Positions 1 through 7,875 of a stretch of 11,338 bases of DNA are shown one piece after another (the stretch's first letter is position 1; the number at the start of each line of letters is the position of its first letter). A program made the translations under genes and the position numbers. The notes under the pieces were generated by a model. The model searched no databases. It saw nothing but the letters and a program-made list of their open reading frames with translations, and had not been told where the DNA came from. The stretch lies in contig NWUY0300016577.1 in assembly GCA_004151065.3 (NCBI GenBank), forward strand, positions 1 to 11,338. Reading direction: 5' to 3'. Origin of the DNA: Larix sibirica (taxonomy: Eukaryota; Streptophyta; Pinopsida; Pinales; Pinaceae).

Positions 1-620
1 CCAAATAAATCAAATTCCAATACTATTTAAACATAACTAAATGTCGTCATGATCTAAACTAATCGTAATTTGGAGCGACAGTTACATTGGATTAGATGCA
101 AAGTGAACAAGTAATGCTAAAAGACACATGAACAAATTCTCTATATTTTCAACAAGTTAAAATATCAATGAAACATAAATGCTAATAAAAAATTGCTATT
201 TGATATCTAATATTGCCGTTGCATCTAGTTACACCTATTTGAGAAATTAATTCACATAAACATAATATATAAAATAAATTCATATGCATAATACTTAAAA
301 ACAATAAATCAAAATCCACTGAAATAAAAAAAAAATCTAAAATACATAGTAGAATCTTCAATAGCTACAAATGTTTTGGTCTTTCATTCCTTAAAAATAA
401 TAATATTACAGAATTTTTTACACACATAGGAGATCCCATTTCTCTCTTTCAATGCCTCCATTTTAAAGAAAAATCTAGAATAAGTTCAATTAACTAGCAT
501 AACTAATTAGTTACAACATTTTCTTCATACATGCTTTCCAAAAAATTCCTTAATTTATTCCATGTTTATACACTATCCACATGAAATTGGATTCAACAAT
601 TTGAGAAATACTATCAAATT
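1..620. other. AT-rich sequence with no recognisable gene
   Basis: I see no coding frame, RNA gene or element structure here. The stretch is strongly AT-rich with many short A and T runs. It lies downstream of the 3' end of the decayed minus-strand gene that ends near 621, so it may include that gene's former 3' flank. Confidence 0.5.
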
Positions 621-1832
621 TCATCTTTCAATCTCTATTTCTCCATCATATACTGTGTAGGATATATCACATTTCAGGTCCTTATGTACCCTTTGAACAT
701 AAGCATTAAATAAAGTGGCAGGTTTAATTGGCACGATCCAAAAAAAATTTCGAACCTCGTTATTGATATTTGAAAGCTCTTTTGTGTTCTCCCTGCTTTC
801 ATCTCAGGTATGTTCTACTTCAAATATTCACAACCAACATGGCACAACTTGATTTAAATTATCCATCGTTGCCATGCCAAACTTATCTATGGTGTCATCA
901 ATTTCTTCACATGAACACTTCAAGACAAGCGTTATTAGCTTTGTCTCTGAGACTAAAACTTGAAAGTGTCCCTAAAGATTCAGAGTAATGCATCTACCAG
1001 TCAACCAGTTCATCGAACATGTTTTGTATTGCATTCCTTTCATACACCTATTCATCAAACTAGTCAGTAAACTTTGTTAAACTATCATAATATTGTTGAA
1101 CTTCATCCAACTGTGTGAAAAGTTTTTTCTGATCCTCCCTCACAATTTCGTTGGATCCTAATGCTTCATCCTTTATTATATTAAATTCATTTATTCTCTC
1201 CCCTAGTTGAGTTTCCAAAGAATATACTCTTTCCTCCAACTCCTTAGTGTGATGTTCTTGTTATTCATGAGAGGCAATATTTTCCTCACATTTTGATTTC
1301 AGTCTCTCAATCCCCGATGCTTGTTCCCTCATCAAAGAAATCATTTGAACTTCATGTTGTTTGTTTTTATCAAATATTTTTTTTTGCTTCCATTTGATCC
1401 TTTTGTTGCTCAACCTAAACTTCCAATAGACCAATATGAGTCTTGTAATTATCCACTATAGCATTTAATAATGACTATTATGGAATTAGCACTTGCAAAG
1501 GTGTTTAAGGTAGAAGTTGTGTCAACTGTAAGTCTTGTAATTATCCACTATAGCATTTAATAATGACTATTATGGAATTAGCACCTGCAAAGGTGTTTAA
1601 GGTAGAAGTTGTGTCAACTGTAGCCTTCTTTGGATCTATACTATCAATATTTCGTACAATAATTTGATCTTGTCCTTGTTTACTTGGACACTCTTCAGTA
1701 TTTTGTCTCTTGGAGGATCTCTTAACAATTCCCTTACGAGACTTACTGAAAAACTAATCCCCTGAAGAGACCACCACATCATCAACTCTACGTACTACTA
1801 AGGAAGAATCTAGCAATGTAGAAATAGGAGCA
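621..1832 (-). pseudogene. 3' half of a decayed plant gene, coiled-coil C-terminal region
   Basis: Read on the minus strand, this segment carries protein-like sequence in three successive frames joined by frameshifts. From 1832 down it gives a Ser/Arg/Lys-rich stretch (STLLDSSLVVRRVDD, then KSRKGIVKRSSKRQ). Next come heptad-like coiled-coil pieces: VEQQKDQMEAKKN near 1415-1375, ERLKSKCEENIASHE near 1300 and KELEERVYSLETQLGER near 1235. The frame changes near 910, and the rest (EEIDDTIDKFGMATMDNLNQ, later NNEVRNFFWIVPIKPATLFN) runs to a TGA at 621-623, the likely original stop. In-frame stops interrupt it, for example after SHE, in TD*FDE* and after DELVDW. A 92-bp duplication at 1439-1622 also breaks the frame. 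I do not recognise the family. Order and strand suit it being the 3' part of the gene whose 5' part lies at 4388-6105, with an LTR element between. Coding origin is well supported; function is unknown. Confidence 0.6.
1439..1622. repeat. 92-bp head-to-tail tandem duplication
   Basis: Positions 1439-1530 and 1531-1622 are the same 92 bp, starting AGTCTTGTAATTATCC, with a single difference seen (ACTTGC in the first unit, ACCTGC in the second). The units abut exactly. Because 92 is not a multiple of three, the duplication breaks the decayed minus-strand reading frame it sits in. It is either a recent tandem duplication or an assembly stutter. Confidence 0.93.
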
Positions 1833-2160
1833 TGTTGAGGGGACCAATAGGTCTTTCCTAAAGACATCATACTATAATGCATTAATGAATGTATAAAGGA
1901 TAGTTAGAGCAGGTGTAACCACTCCAACCTCCTCCATTTTGTATAAAGATACCATCAATGGATGAGCAATATAGTTGAACATTCGATCCATATCTTGTTG
2001 TTATTGTGCATTTGTTTGTCTGTATATGCTTGAATGTGATGTGGAATCCCATCTTTCAGCATCTTCCATATGGTCTGGGTGACAGCAGGGACAGATGGAA
2101 GTTGTCTGAACCTGGAGGAAATCGTGGGATGTAGAGAAACTTGCAAGAAAGATAAAACTA
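1833..2160 (+). repeat. LTR A, diverged copy (3' boundary uncertain)
   Basis: It starts TGTTGAGGGGACCAATAGG and aligns with LTR B at 4105 for over 200 bp, at roughly 85% by eye outside gaps. LTR A lacks about 15 bp near 1900 and about 9 bp near 2025. The shared block CTCCAACCTCCTCCATTTTG, followed by a TATA-like box, is well kept. Beyond about 2050 the match is weak, with only a faint alignment around 2145-2160 to the end of LTR B, so the end is an estimate. No polypurine tract precedes it; the left neighbour is decayed coding sequence, as expected for a 5' LTR inserted in a gene. Confidence 0.7.
1942..1949 (+). promoter_or_regulatory. TATA-like box in LTR A
   Basis: TATAAAGA lies at the same place in LTR A as TATAAATA in LTRs B and C, just after the conserved CCTCCATTTTG block. 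It is one base off the B/C form. It would be the LTR's own RNA polymerase II promoter; present activity is unknown. Confidence 0.4.
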
Positions 2161-2200
2161 ATCGTGAGTGCTATTGTTTAATTTGAAAAATAAGTCGTCC

Positions 2201-2332
2201 ATGGATTTACTGATGGAGGTGCCGCTGGATGGATTGTTGACCAATGAAGTTTGTCGAAGGTTGATCGCCAATGTATCAAATCAACTAGTAGGTGGAGTTT
2301 ATCAGCGGGAGGTCAATACTAACTGCAGTTAA
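2201..2332 (+). CDS. Possible remnant reading frame of 43 codons, unidentified
   Basis: An ATG in a good plant context (CCATGG) opens a 43-codon frame beginning MDLLMEVPLDGLLTNEVCRR and ending at a TAA. It lies just inside the estimated end of LTR A, where an element's gag would begin, and is more GC-rich than its surroundings. I recognise no gag motif and the frame stops quickly. It could be a decayed gag start, a captured fragment or chance. Confidence 0.22.
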   Translation: MDLLMEVPLDGLLTNEVCRRLIANVSNQLVGGVYQREVNTNCS

Positions 2333-3092
2333 AAAGACATCAACTGCTCCATCGATTAAGAAAATGAAAGTTGACCACAGACTTATTCTGGTTACCACAA
2401 AGACTGAGAATCAAATGGGTTTAAAAAATTCTGTGAAGAATATCGATTAAATGAATGTGATTTAAAGAAAATTGTCTTCTTTTTGTTATTGGAAACAACC
2501 GACGGAAATAATGTTTCTTATATCTCATATTTTTTATTGCCTAGTTGAATATATAATGTGTCAGTAGTTGGCTCAAGAAATCTAAATATTTATGACCTTT
2601 ATATCTCATTGACTGCATTCAATTGGCTGAACAAGAACTAGTAGATTTGAATGACTAGCTATATCACAAGAACTAGTCGATTTGGTCAGAATAAACAATC
2701 TCAATGCTGTGTGCTACTCGGTGTTTGTAGCTTTTCGAACTGCGTTTTACTGCTGCAAGAAAAGGAATTGAATATATTGATTGATTTATTAAAGGATCCA
2801 TACTTAAGTTAACTGTGTCCTTTGCACTTATTCGACTACCGAAGTATTTCCATCTGATTATGGTCGACTAACAATGGAAATAGTCTATCAACCCACGATG
2901 AAGACAGTCGGTCTAACTACCAATCGACCAAAGTAGTTTGTCGTCCATCCAATTCCTCATTAAATAATAACAACTCCTACCAGAAGAATGTGCCAGAAGC
3001 ATGCACTCAGCCAATACTGACTCAATTGCAATTGACTACTTGATGTGAACAGTTCATCGACTATTGGACTCGGTTGTTGATTTAGTGATATG
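2333..3092. other. Interior of the LTR element without a recognisable gene, TCGA-rich
   Basis: No long reading frame or domain was recognised. The stretch is AT-rich but carries the word TCGA unusually often (for example near 2349, 2668, 2830, 2863, 2922 and 3057). The same bias continues after the N at 3172, which supports both sides belonging to one element. A short direct repeat, ACAAGAACTAGT, occurs at 2631-2642 and 2666-2677. Confidence 0.5.
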
Positions 3093-3251
3093 CAGGGTTT
3101 GTATGAAATGAATTCATCTCGATCATTTGGTGTTTGTTTGGCACATATATTATTTTGATCAATAGAAATTTNCAGGGTTTGTATGAAATGAATTCATGTC
3201 GATCATTTGGTATTTGCTTGGCACATATATTATTTTGATCAATAGAAATTT
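3093..3251. repeat. 79-bp direct repeat flanking the N at 3172
   Basis: Positions 3093-3171 and 3173-3251 carry the same 79 bp (CAGGGTTTGTATGAAATG to AATAGAAATTT) with three differences seen. Only the single N separates them. This is the pattern expected when two contigs with overlapping ends are joined without merging. The last 34 bp also appear right after the second N, at 7876. Confidence 0.93.
3172..3172. other. Single N, probable contig join
   Basis: An ambiguous base sits exactly between two 79-bp near-copies. It is most simply an assembly join whose overlap was not collapsed. Confidence 0.8.
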
Positions 3252-4091
3252 ACTAGTGAAAAGTCTTATATTTTTAGAAATATATTAGATTGGTTTGGTA
3301 CATTAGGTTGATGTGGTTAGGTTATAAAGTAGTGAATTTTAAGTATATGGTCGATGTCTCAAGCTCATCAATATGACTTTCGTCGAGTTTGTAATCATTT
3401 GGTCGAAGCTTTAGGTGGTCGATGTATTGGGCAATATTATTTTGTGGTCGATATTACAAAATGTAAATTGTGGTTGATTGGGCATTATGTAATTGAGTCA
3501 TGATGGGTCGAGTCATGAATATATAAGTGACTTTATTTTAAATTCTTGAAGTATAGAGGAGATAAATGTGAGTCTCTTTTGAGGTAAGTGATATCCTCCA
3601 AATTTGTAATTCAGTCGGTCTCTAGCTGATTCTTGTCATTCCATTCAAGTCGAGTCAAGTCAAGTTTAAAGTAGTTTGTCCTTACCATGATCTTTTTTAT
3701 GAGCATGCAACAAAATGAAATTTGCAAGAATTTTTAAATACTCATGACAGATGAAGATGATGAAGATCACATTTAAGCATAATACATCTTAAACCACATA
3801 GGAAAAGAGCTTAATACTAAATGATGACATCAAGAACAACGAAATGGATCTAGTCCCCCCAGTGCAGAAATGCAGAAGCATTTGTTGGATTGTGATTGTG
3901 GAAGTTCAAGGTAGAGAAATGGTGTAGAAAGAAGAGCCAAAATACTTCCATGTTGATTCGTTGAAGAACACAGAGAGCTGATTAAAGGGTGAGGCTTCAC
4001 CGGCTATTACCCGATTGAAGACAAATACCGAAGAATCACACATCTGGGTTATTTTTGCATACTTATTCTCTTAGGGACGAAGACGAGTTTT
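3252..4091 (+). other. 3' interior of the LTR element, non-coding or decayed
   Basis: The first half (3252-3700) has repeated GTCGA words and a TATATAAG box at 3520-3527 preceded by two copies of GAGTCATGA (3495 and 3510). The second half has a weak plus-strand frame from an ATG at 3751 to a TAG at 4072, including NNEMDLVPPVQKC and EEPKYFHVDSLKN, with four internal stops. No known retrotransposon domain was recognised. The decayed frame could be the end of an element gene or chance. Confidence 0.4.
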
Positions 4092-4104
4092 GGGATGGGG
4101 GAGA
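4092..4104 (+). promoter_or_regulatory. Polypurine tract before LTR B
   Basis: GGGATGGGGGAGA, all purine except one T, lies immediately 5' of the TG that starts LTR B. In LTR retrotransposons this tract primes plus-strand DNA synthesis. Its position marks the downstream repeat as the 3' LTR and fixes the plus orientation. Confidence 0.8.
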
Positions 4105-4387
4105 TGTTGAGGGGACCAATAGGCCTTTCCTAAAGTCATCATACTCTAATGTATTAATGAATGTATAAAGAACATTAACGAATGGACAATTGGATTGGGT
4201 GTAGCCGCTCCAACCTCCTCCATTTTGTATAAATATACCATCAATGAATGAGAAATATGGTTGCACATTCGATCCATATATATGTTTGTTACTGTGTGTT
4301 TGCTTATTGTCTTTCTCTGCTTGAATGTGATGTGAAAGCCTAGATTTGAACAGAGTTCTAGGATTTACAAGAGAGGTCAACACAACA
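4105..4387 (+). repeat. LTR B, 3' long terminal repeat
   Basis: It runs from TGTTGAGGGG to a CAACA end; an alternative CAACA ends at 4382. TGTTG and CAACA form the short terminal inverted repeat typical of LTRs. It contains a TATA box at 4228-4235 and a polypurine tract abuts it. At its right edge the decayed minus-strand gene begins at once. It is nearly identical to LTR C at 8763-9045 and much more distant from LTR A. Confidence 0.8.
4228..4235 (+). promoter_or_regulatory. TATA box in LTR B
   Basis: TATAAATA follows the conserved block CTCCTCCATTTTG, about 124 bp into the LTR, a usual place for the U3 promoter. The same box is at 8886-8893 in LTR C. Confidence 0.5.
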
Positions 4388-6105
4388 ATATCTTGAATCG
4401 TACATGTTTCCTTGTTGGATTAAGGAAAGGACTTTTCAACTTATTTCTTCTCTTCTTCTAGTTGTTGCTTTAACTTTTTAGCTTCAGATTCATATTTATT
4501 CTTTCTTTTCTCTTTCTCTTCCTCCTTTTTATTTCTTTATTCCTCAACTTTATTTTTCACTTCCTCATCTTGCCTATCCTTTTTTTTTCCTTTTCTCCTC
4601 TTCATCTTTCTTTTTTCTGTCCTTCAAATGTCTATCATGTTCTTTAGCTTTATTTTTATTCTCTTATTTTTCCTTTCTAACCATCTATCCATCCTATATT
4701 TTCTTATGTCTTGCCTTCTCCTCAACATCTATGGCCTTTTTCTCTAAGGATTCTCTTTTAACTTTTGTTTCTTATTTCCTTGCTTCAATATGTTCTGCAT
4801 GGTTGGCAAATCATTGCTTCTCTTTCTGCTACAACCAAATTCATGGTAGTTTCTTATACTATCTGAAATATTTCCTTTTGATGGTCATGTTCAATACTAT
4901 CTAGTACCCATACATAAGTAACACCTCCTTGGAAAATCAGTTCACGTGGATTGGGCCCATGTCTAAAACTAAGGGCCAACCCAACATACTTAAAATGTTC
5001 TTCAATGATCCTTTTAGGATCATGTCTCTTGTGAGCTCCTAGGTAGAGTTTGATCTATTTGAGCACATCAACCTATTTCTTCGCATGAGGGGCATTTTTC
5101 AAAGTAAGCATTCCTATTTTGATAGGAAATCTAGGCCATGATATTTTTGCATGAGTTGATAGGAAGGAAGATATTGCCTTCACTACTATCTAATATGAAA
5201 TTTACCTAAGGAATAATATATTGAGAATATATATGGGAAAAATACGTGGGGCATTAGAGACACCAGAAACCCTGATGTATGTGAAAAAATCTTGAAAGTA
5301 CCAATACCCAATGTTTTGAAGGGTTTCCATGGCTTCCTTTGATCGCCTTAGAATGGGTCAATTAAAGATAATTGAAAATATGGGAGCCATGAAGTTGTCA
5401 CATATCTCATAGAAATACATCCTATAGTTGGATGACCATATCCCACAATAATACACATGTATCAACAGCAAATTGGGGTTCCAATCCCATCCCATTTGGG
5501 GAAATGAATTAAGAGTAGGTAGAATCAAGTAGAAAAGAGGACATGCAAAATATAGGGTTTTTAGTGCCATGTAACACTTTAATTTCCCTTGTGGAGCTTA
5601 GGATATTTAGTGACTCAATGAATCAGTTCTGATATCAATGTGTTCAAAAGCCCATCTAATAGTATCATTGTATCGTAATATTTTTGACTTGGTAGAAATA
5701 ACTTAAAGATCATTTTTCAATCGATTAGAACATGACTAGGTCATCATCATATTTATGGAAGTCCTCATTGACAAACATTTGGTACATTTTTCCCCATATG
5801 GGTCGTCCTGGAACCCTCTGAGGTGGTTTGTGTCTATCAGTTGTACTATTTCAATGTCTTTCAGTAGATTGGGGATTTCTTCTACTTCACCCTTTAGAGC
5901 TTCTCCTCTAAGACTTTGTTCTTTTGAAATATCAAGTATTTTAACCATTCAATAGAAACCAAAATCATAAACCTTCAATTGGATAAAATCAAACTAGCTA
6001 ATGCAGAAATTAGAAAACCAAATTATTTTACCAACACTCTTAGCAAATAATTTTGAGAACTTCAAGTAACCTGGTAGGGAGGTAGTAATTAAATTCTAGC
6101 TTCAT
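4388..6105 (-). pseudogene. 5' half of a decayed plant gene of unknown family, ending in a Lys/Glu-rich coiled coil
   Basis: The likely start is the ATG at 6105, reading MKLEFNYYLP and, after a one-base slip near 6070, YLKFSKLFAKSVGKIIWFSN. From there one frame can be followed to about 4830 through ten or more in-frame stops (5736, 5703, 5607, 5598, 5358, 5202, 5190, 5073, 5055 and 4854 among them) with no further frameshift. It includes MVKILDISKEQSLRGEALKG near 5948, GWDWNPNLLLIHVYYCGIWS then FYEICDNFMAPIF near 5490-5375, METLQNIGYWYFQDFFTYIR near 5330 and HDPKRIIEEHFKYVGLALSF near 5010. After a slip near 4825 it becomes charged coiled coil (ANHAEHIEARK, EKEKRKNKYESEAKKLKQQL) and stops at LTR B. 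The length, the single frame and the coil pattern point to a real former protein. I recognise no catalytic motif or family. It probably continues at 1832-621. Confidence 0.65.
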
Positions 6106-6250
6106 TAACAAGTTAAAAAAGGAATAATCAAGTGTGATAGGAAATTCGATCAGTTTAGACCATTGGGATAGAGATGGAAATGGTAGGAAATATGGAGAAC
6201 TAGGGTTTGGAGTGAAGTATAGGATTGGGTTGGTTCCAAGTGGAAGGAGG
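6106..6250 (+). other. Junction between decayed gene start and LINE 5' leader
   Basis: This stretch separates the minus-strand gene's probable ATG (6105) from the plus-strand LINE ORF1 ATG (6251). The G-rich part from about 6160 (with GGAGAACTAGGGTTTGGAG) resembles a LINE 5' untranslated leader. The exact 5' end of the LINE and any target-site duplication could not be fixed. Confidence 0.4.
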
Positions 6251-7651
6251 ATGTCAGAAGAGCCCCCTTAGGATACGGAGATTGAAGAGGGCATGAGCGA
6301 AGCCATCGGAGGCGGGGTTGTGGCCCCTCCCCTGCCTAATAAAAAGGGGGAAAGAGTAGAAAAGGATCTAGAGACAGATGTCAATTCCAGAATGGGAGGA
6401 GAAGGGACTAGTGAAATCAACAAATCTGTTGAGGCAGCGGAGAAACCAAAAAACTAGGGCAGTGTGTACCGATAGCCAAAAAGGTACCAAAGATTCATAT
6501 CATCTTGGAAAGAGTCAGGGCTGACATTCAGTACATAAAAGATCATGCGCTTATTGCAAAATTTGTTGGAATTTCGCCAGCGGAGAAGGCTCTAGTCTGG
6601 GGGATTAATACAACTTGGAAACCTCAGGGCCATTATGACCTCCAACTTGGGGCCAAAGGGTTCTTCACGGTAATATTTTCAATGAGTCAAACCGCACTCG
6701 TATCTTCGATAATGGGCCGTATTTCTTTAACTCTGCAGGGCTGTACTTACACCCCTAGAAAGAACGCTTCAATCCTGATAAAGAAAATATGACTATCGCC
6801 CTTGTTTTGCTTCGCCTGTATTCTTTACCTATAGAATACTAGAAGGAGGAAATTCTTACCAACATAGGCAACACCCTAGGAGTGTTTGTTAAGGTTTCTG
6901 ATCAAACAAATAAAATGAGGTATACCTCATATGCCCATATCTGTCTCTATATGGACATCTCTCAAGATATTACAGAAGGGATTGAACTAACCTGGTAGGA
7001 TGAGGACTGGTTCCAAGTGATTGACTATGAACAAATCCCATTTTGATATCGGCGATTTCATGAGCATGGACATATTTTATGTGATTTTCTGCTAAACAAA
7101 CAACCCAGAGCTTCCTCCAATGCGGATGGAAAAGACTCGGGAGGTTTCACAAAAGTGGCAAACAAGAAGCGTCCAGCCAAGCGAGGAACTGGGCTAGAGC
7201 TTCATAAGAAATTTTAGATGCACAAGCATTTTGAAGTTTTACAGTCAGCAGAGGATAAAGAGTTCATGGAGGAGGGACAATCCAATGTATTGTCAGACAA
7301 GGAGCCCACCCCCATATTGGATACTCCCACCAAGGGCACAGAGAAAGCAGTAGTGGGGAGGATGTTTCCATGCATGGGGAGGAAGGAGAGGATATGGAAC
7401 TGGGAGAACTCGACCTAGAAGGGATGGAGGCAGCATGTACAAAGAATGTTATGGCCTCCATACCCCCGCAACAGGTTTCTCTATTAGAGAAAGCTATAAT
7501 CAAGACTAAATCACTCAAGTATCTGGGAATAACTTTTGAATCCCATAATGAAAATGAAGGGAAAAAGAAATGCCTAGAGGAGAAACGAGGAAGATGCATT
7601 AATATTCAAAGAATCCAAATGGTCGGGGTGAAGCTGGAAGCCTCAGGCTAA
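6251..7651 (+). pseudogene. LINE ORF1, DUF4283 nucleic-acid-binding protein, broken
   Basis: ORF1 proteins of plant L1-type LINEs bind the element RNA; this one encodes about 467 codons. From the ATG at 6251 comes an acidic leader (TAG at 6269, 6455 and 6473). A one-base loss in the A run at 6476-6484 then shifts into the DUF4283 core: VPKIHIILERVRADIQYIKD, ISPAEKALVWGINTTWKPQG and HYDLQLGAKGFFTVIFS. A second one-base loss near 6680 shifts again to NESNRTRIFDNGPYFFNSAG and LTNIGNTLGVFVKV, with TAG at 6756, 6840 and 6996. The C-terminal zinc knuckle at about 7044-7090 is ruined: a TGA at 7044 and Tyr and Phe stand where its first cysteines should be, though HEHGH remains. An acidic tail follows after another shift near 7370 (EEGEDMELGELDLEGMEAA). 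Family assignment is firm; the copy is non-functional. Confidence 0.88.
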
Positions 7652-7703
7652 TATCCTACCATTGATGCAGCACTAGCTTCTTCCTCCCCCAAATTGTTAT
7701 AAG

Positions 7704-7874
7704 ATGCAGATTATATCCTGGAATATTAGAGGTTGTAAAAGCCCTCTAAAGGCCCGTCTTCTGAGACGAAAGATTGAAATAGAAAGGCCATCCATAGTGT
7801 TTTTTCAAGAAACCAAATGCTCTAAAGCGGACCTACAATACCTTGGAAAGAAAATTTGGAAACATTGCGAGGTC
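7704..7874 (+). CDS. LINE ORF2, N-terminal AP-like endonuclease fragment
   Basis: In LINEs, ORF2 carries an endonuclease that nicks target DNA, followed by reverse transcriptase. The 57 codons here are open and begin MQIISWNIRGCKSPLKARLL. They show two hallmarks of the endonuclease/exonuclease/phosphatase fold: the SWNIRG motif at residues 5-10, whose Asn is a metal/active-site residue, and FFQETKC near residues 34-40, whose Glu is catalytic. It starts 52 bp after the end of ORF1. The frame ends at the N at 7875; the sequence beyond belongs to the LTR element, so any translation past the N is chimeric. The intact start suits a once-active element. Confidence 0.88.
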
Positions 7875-7875
7875 N
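7875..7875. other. Single N, probable contig join
   Basis: LINE ORF2 stops abruptly here and the sequence jumps to the interior of the LTR element, only 45 bp inside the point where block 2 starts (3173). No biological junction is visible. Confidence 0.8.

Larger units (their letters stand above)
1833..4387 (+). mobile_element. Old, apparently non-autonomous LTR retrotransposon
   Basis: Two related direct repeats starting TGTTGAGGGGACCAATAGG (LTR A from 1833, LTR B 4105-4387) bracket about 1.9 kb. A polypurine tract abuts LTR B, which orients the element on the plus strand. The interior crosses the N at 3172, but the 79 bp on each side match, so the true interior is probably continuous and about 80 bp shorter. 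I found no reverse transcriptase, integrase, protease or zinc-knuckle motif and no clear primer binding site. The five bases outside the two LTRs (GAGCA on the left, ATATC or CAACA on the right) do not match as a target-site duplication. It may be a non-autonomous or internally deleted copy, or two insertions merged by deletion. Ty1/copia versus Ty3 cannot be decided. Confidence 0.6.
3218..6674. repeat. Copy 1 of a 3.46-kb near-identical duplication
   Basis: This segment matches 7876-11338 at an offset of 4658, becoming 4664 after a 6-bp insertion in copy 2 near 9107. By eye I count about 15 substitutions in the first 530 bp, about five in the next 640, four more plus the indel up to 5640, and none from there to 6674. 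It spans the 3' end of the LTR element, LTR B, the 5' half of the decayed gene and the first part of LINE ORF1. Confidence 0.97.
6160..7874 (+). mobile_element. L1-type plant LINE, 5' portion, dead copy
   Basis: It comprises a short leader, a broken ORF1 with a DUF4283 domain and zinc-knuckle remnant, and the first 57 codons of ORF2 endonuclease. This is the usual order in plant L1-clade LINEs. The element is cut at the N at 7875 before reverse transcriptase, so the 3' end, tail and target-site duplication are missing. Stops and frameshifts in ORF1 show this copy cannot move by itself. The 5' boundary is approximate. Confidence 0.85.

Noticed and set aside
770-988. Plus-strand 72-codon frame
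   Set aside because: It lies opposite the decayed coiled-coil coding sequence and its translation shows no protein-like pattern.
1955-2146. 63-codon minus-strand open frame in LTR A, and longer ones at 4063-4383 and 8694-9041
   Set aside because: They lie antisense across LTR sequence and share residues only because the LTRs are related. They cross LTR boundaries and the polypurine tract and have no recognisable domain.
2040-2200. Primer binding site for a tRNA after LTR A
   Set aside because: I looked for a TGGTATCAGAGC-like or similar site and found no convincing match, and the LTR A end is itself uncertain.
4440-4680. Polypyrimidine-rich stretch as a regulatory or structural element
   Set aside because: It is the plus strand of the Lys/Glu-rich coiled-coil coding region, which fully accounts for the T/C bias.
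4854-5738. Claim that all stops in the decayed gene show methylation-driven C-to-T decay
   Set aside because: Any TAA, TAG or TGA can formally come from CAA, CAG or CGA by one C-to-T change, so the pattern proves nothing without an intact homolog to compare.
5755-5955. Plus-strand 66-codon frame (and its copy at 10419-10619)
   Set aside because: It is the complement of the better-supported minus-strand gene fragment, and it has no domain or context of its own.
7264-7599. Minus-strand 111-codon frame rich in serine
   Set aside because: It is the antisense of the acidic, Glu/Gly-rich tail of LINE ORF1, which explains both its openness and its serine content.
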